Source: Chloroflexota bacterium (GTDB lineage Bacteria; Chloroflexota; Dehalococcoidia; UBA2247; RBG-13-53-26). From it: DNA of 7,065 nt. Positions within the stretch are counted from its first letter, which is position 1. Each line of letters opens with the position of its first letter. Positions 6,038 to 7,065 of the stretch are shown one piece after another. The notes beneath the pieces were generated by a model. The model had not been told where the DNA came from and ran no database searches. It worked only from the letters and a program-made list of their open reading frames with translations. The translations under genes and the position numbers were made by a program. The stretch covers positions 9,658-16,722 of the forward strand of contig JAFNFZ010000211.1 in the NCBI GenBank assembly GCA_017885485.1, read 5' to 3'.

Positions 6038-6050
6038 GCAACGGTTGCAC
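6038..6050. promoter_or_regulatory. Shared palindromic motif, copy 1
   Basis: GCAACGGTTGCAC has 5-bp arms (GCAAC/GTTGC) about a single central base. The same GCAACNGTTGCAC sequence recurs at 6497-6509 upstream of the lipoprotein gene. This copy is 66 nt before the -10 box of the membrane-protein gene. It is a candidate operator for a regulator serving both genes. Confidence 0.45.
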
Positions 6051-6093
6051 GAACGCTCAGACTGGTTGAATCTCCATGGGGAGCATTCCGAGT

Positions 6094-6122
6094 TCTACAC
6101 CCTCCCCGTGCAGGGGTATAAT
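6094..6122 (+). promoter_or_regulatory. Promoter of the small membrane-protein gene
   Basis: TCTACA (6094-6099, four of six) is followed after 17 nt by a perfect TATAAT (6117-6122). The expected start site is 6129-6130, which coincides with the ATG at 6130, so the transcript would be leaderless or nearly so. Confidence 0.65.
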
Positions 6123-6129
6123 CGAGGGC

Positions 6130-6387
6130 ATGCACCTGAGGTGGAGCAGTCAAAAGAATGCAATCGGGCCTATAAGAGAGACTCTCGCCGTGTTTCGCGA
6201 AGGCATAAGCCTCTTCGTCGGCCTAATCATGTGGTCGCTGGCTATGGCAGCGCTCATCGGGGTTTCTGTCCTAATTGGCGTGGTTACTTTGCTCCTGGTG
6301 TTGGTCTGGTTGCCTTGCTTCCTGTGGAGTAAGGCTTCACCGAAAGACAAGTCCCAGAGGTCAGGACCTGGCTCGCTTCTTGTTTGA
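6130..6387 (+). CDS. Small membrane protein, probably leaderless
   Basis: An 85-residue protein with a short polar N-terminus, a hydrophobic stretch from about residue 26 to 66 (SLFVGLIMWSLAMAALIGV, then VLIGVVTLLLVLVWLPCFLW) long enough for two membrane helices, and a basic Lys/Ser tail. By the positive-inside rule the tail would be cytoplasmic. I do not recognise a family. The ATG at 6130 is preferred over 6076 because the TATAAT box at 6117-6122 would lie inside the longer frame, and the predicted transcript start falls on this ATG. It is separated from the upstream operon by hairpins and 175 nt and is followed by a strong terminator, so it is a single-gene unit. It shares a palindromic upstream motif with the lipoprotein gene and may act with it at the cell envelope. 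Confidence 0.6.
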   Translation: MHLRWSSQKNAIGPIRETLAVFREGISLFVGLIMWSLAMAALIGVSVLIGVVTLLLVLVWLPCFLWSKASPKDKSQRSGPGSLLV

Positions 6388-6417
6388 CATCGGTGGATGA
6401 TTCAACTAGAGTGTTGC

Positions 6418-6490
6418 CGGGTCACGGCCAGGAGTATCACCAGCTCCTTTCAGATTAGTGCCGACTATCCGGCTGTGGCCCGTTCTTTTT
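6418..6490 (+). terminator. Long-stem terminator after the membrane-protein gene
   Basis: A 12-bp stem joins CGGGTCACGGCC (6418-6429) to GGCTGTGGCCCG (6471-6482) with two G-U pairs, and is followed directly by TTCTTTTT (6483-6490). The 41-nt loop contains an inner hairpin (AGGAG 6430-6434 with CTCCT 6444-6448). The stem plus T-tract fits intrinsic termination. The large structured loop leaves room for an RNA regulatory role. Confidence 0.6.
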
Positions 6491-6494
6491 GTGA

Positions 6495-6509
6495 GTGCAA
6501 CAGTTGCAC
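6495..6509. promoter_or_regulatory. Shared palindromic motif, copy 2
   Basis: GTGCAACAGTTGCAC is a perfect inverted repeat with 7-bp arms about a central A. Its last 13 nt match the copy at 6038-6050 except at the central base. It lies 33 nt before the -10 box of the lipoprotein gene, a likely activator or repressor position. Confidence 0.5.
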
Positions 6510-6539
6510 AGTCCCCTCTGTCTCCAAGCTGAGGTCGGG

Positions 6540-6548
6540 TGGTATAAT
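6540..6548 (+). promoter_or_regulatory. Extended -10 promoter of the lipoprotein gene
   Basis: TGGTATAAT is a perfect TATAAT with the TG extension. No good -35 box sits 17 nt upstream, which is usual for extended -10 promoters and for activator-dependent ones. Transcription would start near 6555, about 50 nt before the ATG. Confidence 0.6.
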
Positions 6549-6604
6549 GTCGCAAAGGTCATCTCCCATACGAAATTGTTGGAGCAACCAGAAAGGGGAG
6601 AGCC

Positions 6605-6991
6605 ATGAAAGTCATCAGAATCCTGGGTGCGGTTGTTCTATCGCTGATGCTGGTTCTGTGTCTATCTGGATGTGCCCAGGATGAAGCTGATGAAGCTAAT
6701 GACGACTCTGAATTCCGTGCCTGGGTGGAGGAAGAATTGGACTACTATCAAAGAACGAATGACGGACTGGTCAATGAAATGAATTCCTATGAATGGTACA
6801 ACCTGCTAGTGGCTGCGGATGAAGCAAAGGACCATATCGAAACCGTAGCGAAACCGAAATGCGATTCATTCACGGTATCGGAGACATACAGGTATATGAA
6901 GTCTGAATACTCCGGGTATCTGGATGACCTCAGTTCGGCTTACTCCTCTCCAAATAATCAGCAGCCGTGTCAAAGTAAGCTTCTGCCGTAA
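6605..6991 (+). CDS. Lipoprotein; C-terminus as assembled is doubtful
   Basis: A predicted secreted lipoprotein. The ATG at 6605 has AAAGGGGAG just upstream. The signal peptide has basic Lys2 and Arg5, a hydrophobic core, and lipobox LSGC with Cys23 as the lipidation site. An acidic linker follows, made from a GATGAAGCT tandem repeat (6680-6697, Asp-Glu-Ala twice). The mature part is acidic, Tyr-rich and helical (AWVEEELDYYQ, YNLLVAADEAKDHIE). No family is recognised. The frame as assembled ends at 6991 with an uncharacteristic SSPNNQQPCQSKLLP tail. If the segment 6948-7033 is reverse-complemented, the frame instead continues after SAYS as YLESAGRDMLYDQ... to ADYLERSKPN, with 34 codons before a stop and a composition like the rest of the protein. 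The N-terminal about 114 residues are secure; the remainder is not, and the true gene may run past the window. Confidence 0.8.
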   Translation: MKVIRILGAVVLSLMLVLCLSGCAQDEADEANDDSEFRAWVEEELDYYQRTNDGLVNEMNSYEWYNLLVAADEAKDHIETVAKPKCDSFTVSETYRYMKSEYSGYLDDLSSAYSSPNNQQPCQSKLLP

Positions 6992-7065
6992 TGGACTGGT
7001 CGTAAAGCATGTCTCTCCCAGCAGATTCCAGATAGGAGTAAGCCGAACTGAGGTCATCCAGATAC
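6916..7065. repeat. Exact 32-bp inverted repeat ending at the window edge
   Basis: Positions 6916-6947 are the exact reverse complement of 7034-7065, with 86 nt between. The right copy stops exactly at the end of the window. The left copy is coding sequence of the lipoprotein, and the spacer reads as lipoprotein only on the opposite strand. This is the pattern of a fold-back join at a contig end; a natural invertible segment is the alternative. Confidence 0.9.

Overview
This is a bacterial window of about 55% GC with strong AGGAGG-type ribosome sites. It carries one tRNA-Arg(UCU) gene and a compact set of mostly unfamiliar small genes that look like an accessory or integrated element. The lineage cannot be fixed from the sequence. 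The long minus-strand protein has a domain pattern I associate with mobile regions of Chloroflexota and Firmicutes, so a Chloroflexota host is a weak guess only.

Layout. 1-217: promoter and tRNA-Arg(UCU). 218-367: no gene; a short direct repeat. 368-1402 (minus): an uncharacterised basic-tailed protein, placed where an island integrase often sits beside a tRNA but lacking integrase motifs. 1403-1489: a divergent control region with inverted repeats and a minus-strand promoter. 1490-3881 (plus): an Xre-type repressor, an unknown protein, a DnaG-type CHC2 zinc-finger protein interrupted by a -1 frameshift, and a RepA-like AAA+ ATPase with a C-terminal winged helix. The last three are joined by ATGA stop/start overlaps. 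3882-4233: a hairpin terminator followed by repeats, possibly an origin or control region. 4234-5954: five overlapping or abutting small genes of unknown function, one with a Cys/Cys/Cys/His zinc motif. 5955-7065: a different style of organisation, with two separately promoted genes (a small membrane protein and a lipoprotein), both preceded by the same 13-nt palindromic motif.

Inferred working model: the Xre protein controls a divergent switch, the CHC2 protein and the RepA-like ATPase form a minimal replication module, and the 4234-5954 operon holds accessory functions. No integrase, primase catalytic (TOPRIM) domain, capsid, terminase large subunit, relaxase or second copy of the tRNA end is present, so the mobile-element reading is inference. 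The segment after about 5955 may be host DNA or a separate cargo unit.

The right end is suspicious. The final 32 bases are an exact inverted copy of 6916-6947. The 86 bases between the copies continue the lipoprotein reading frame only when reverse-complemented. This points to a fold-back artefact at a contig end, or less likely a real invertible segment, so the annotated C-terminus of the lipoprotein should not be trusted.
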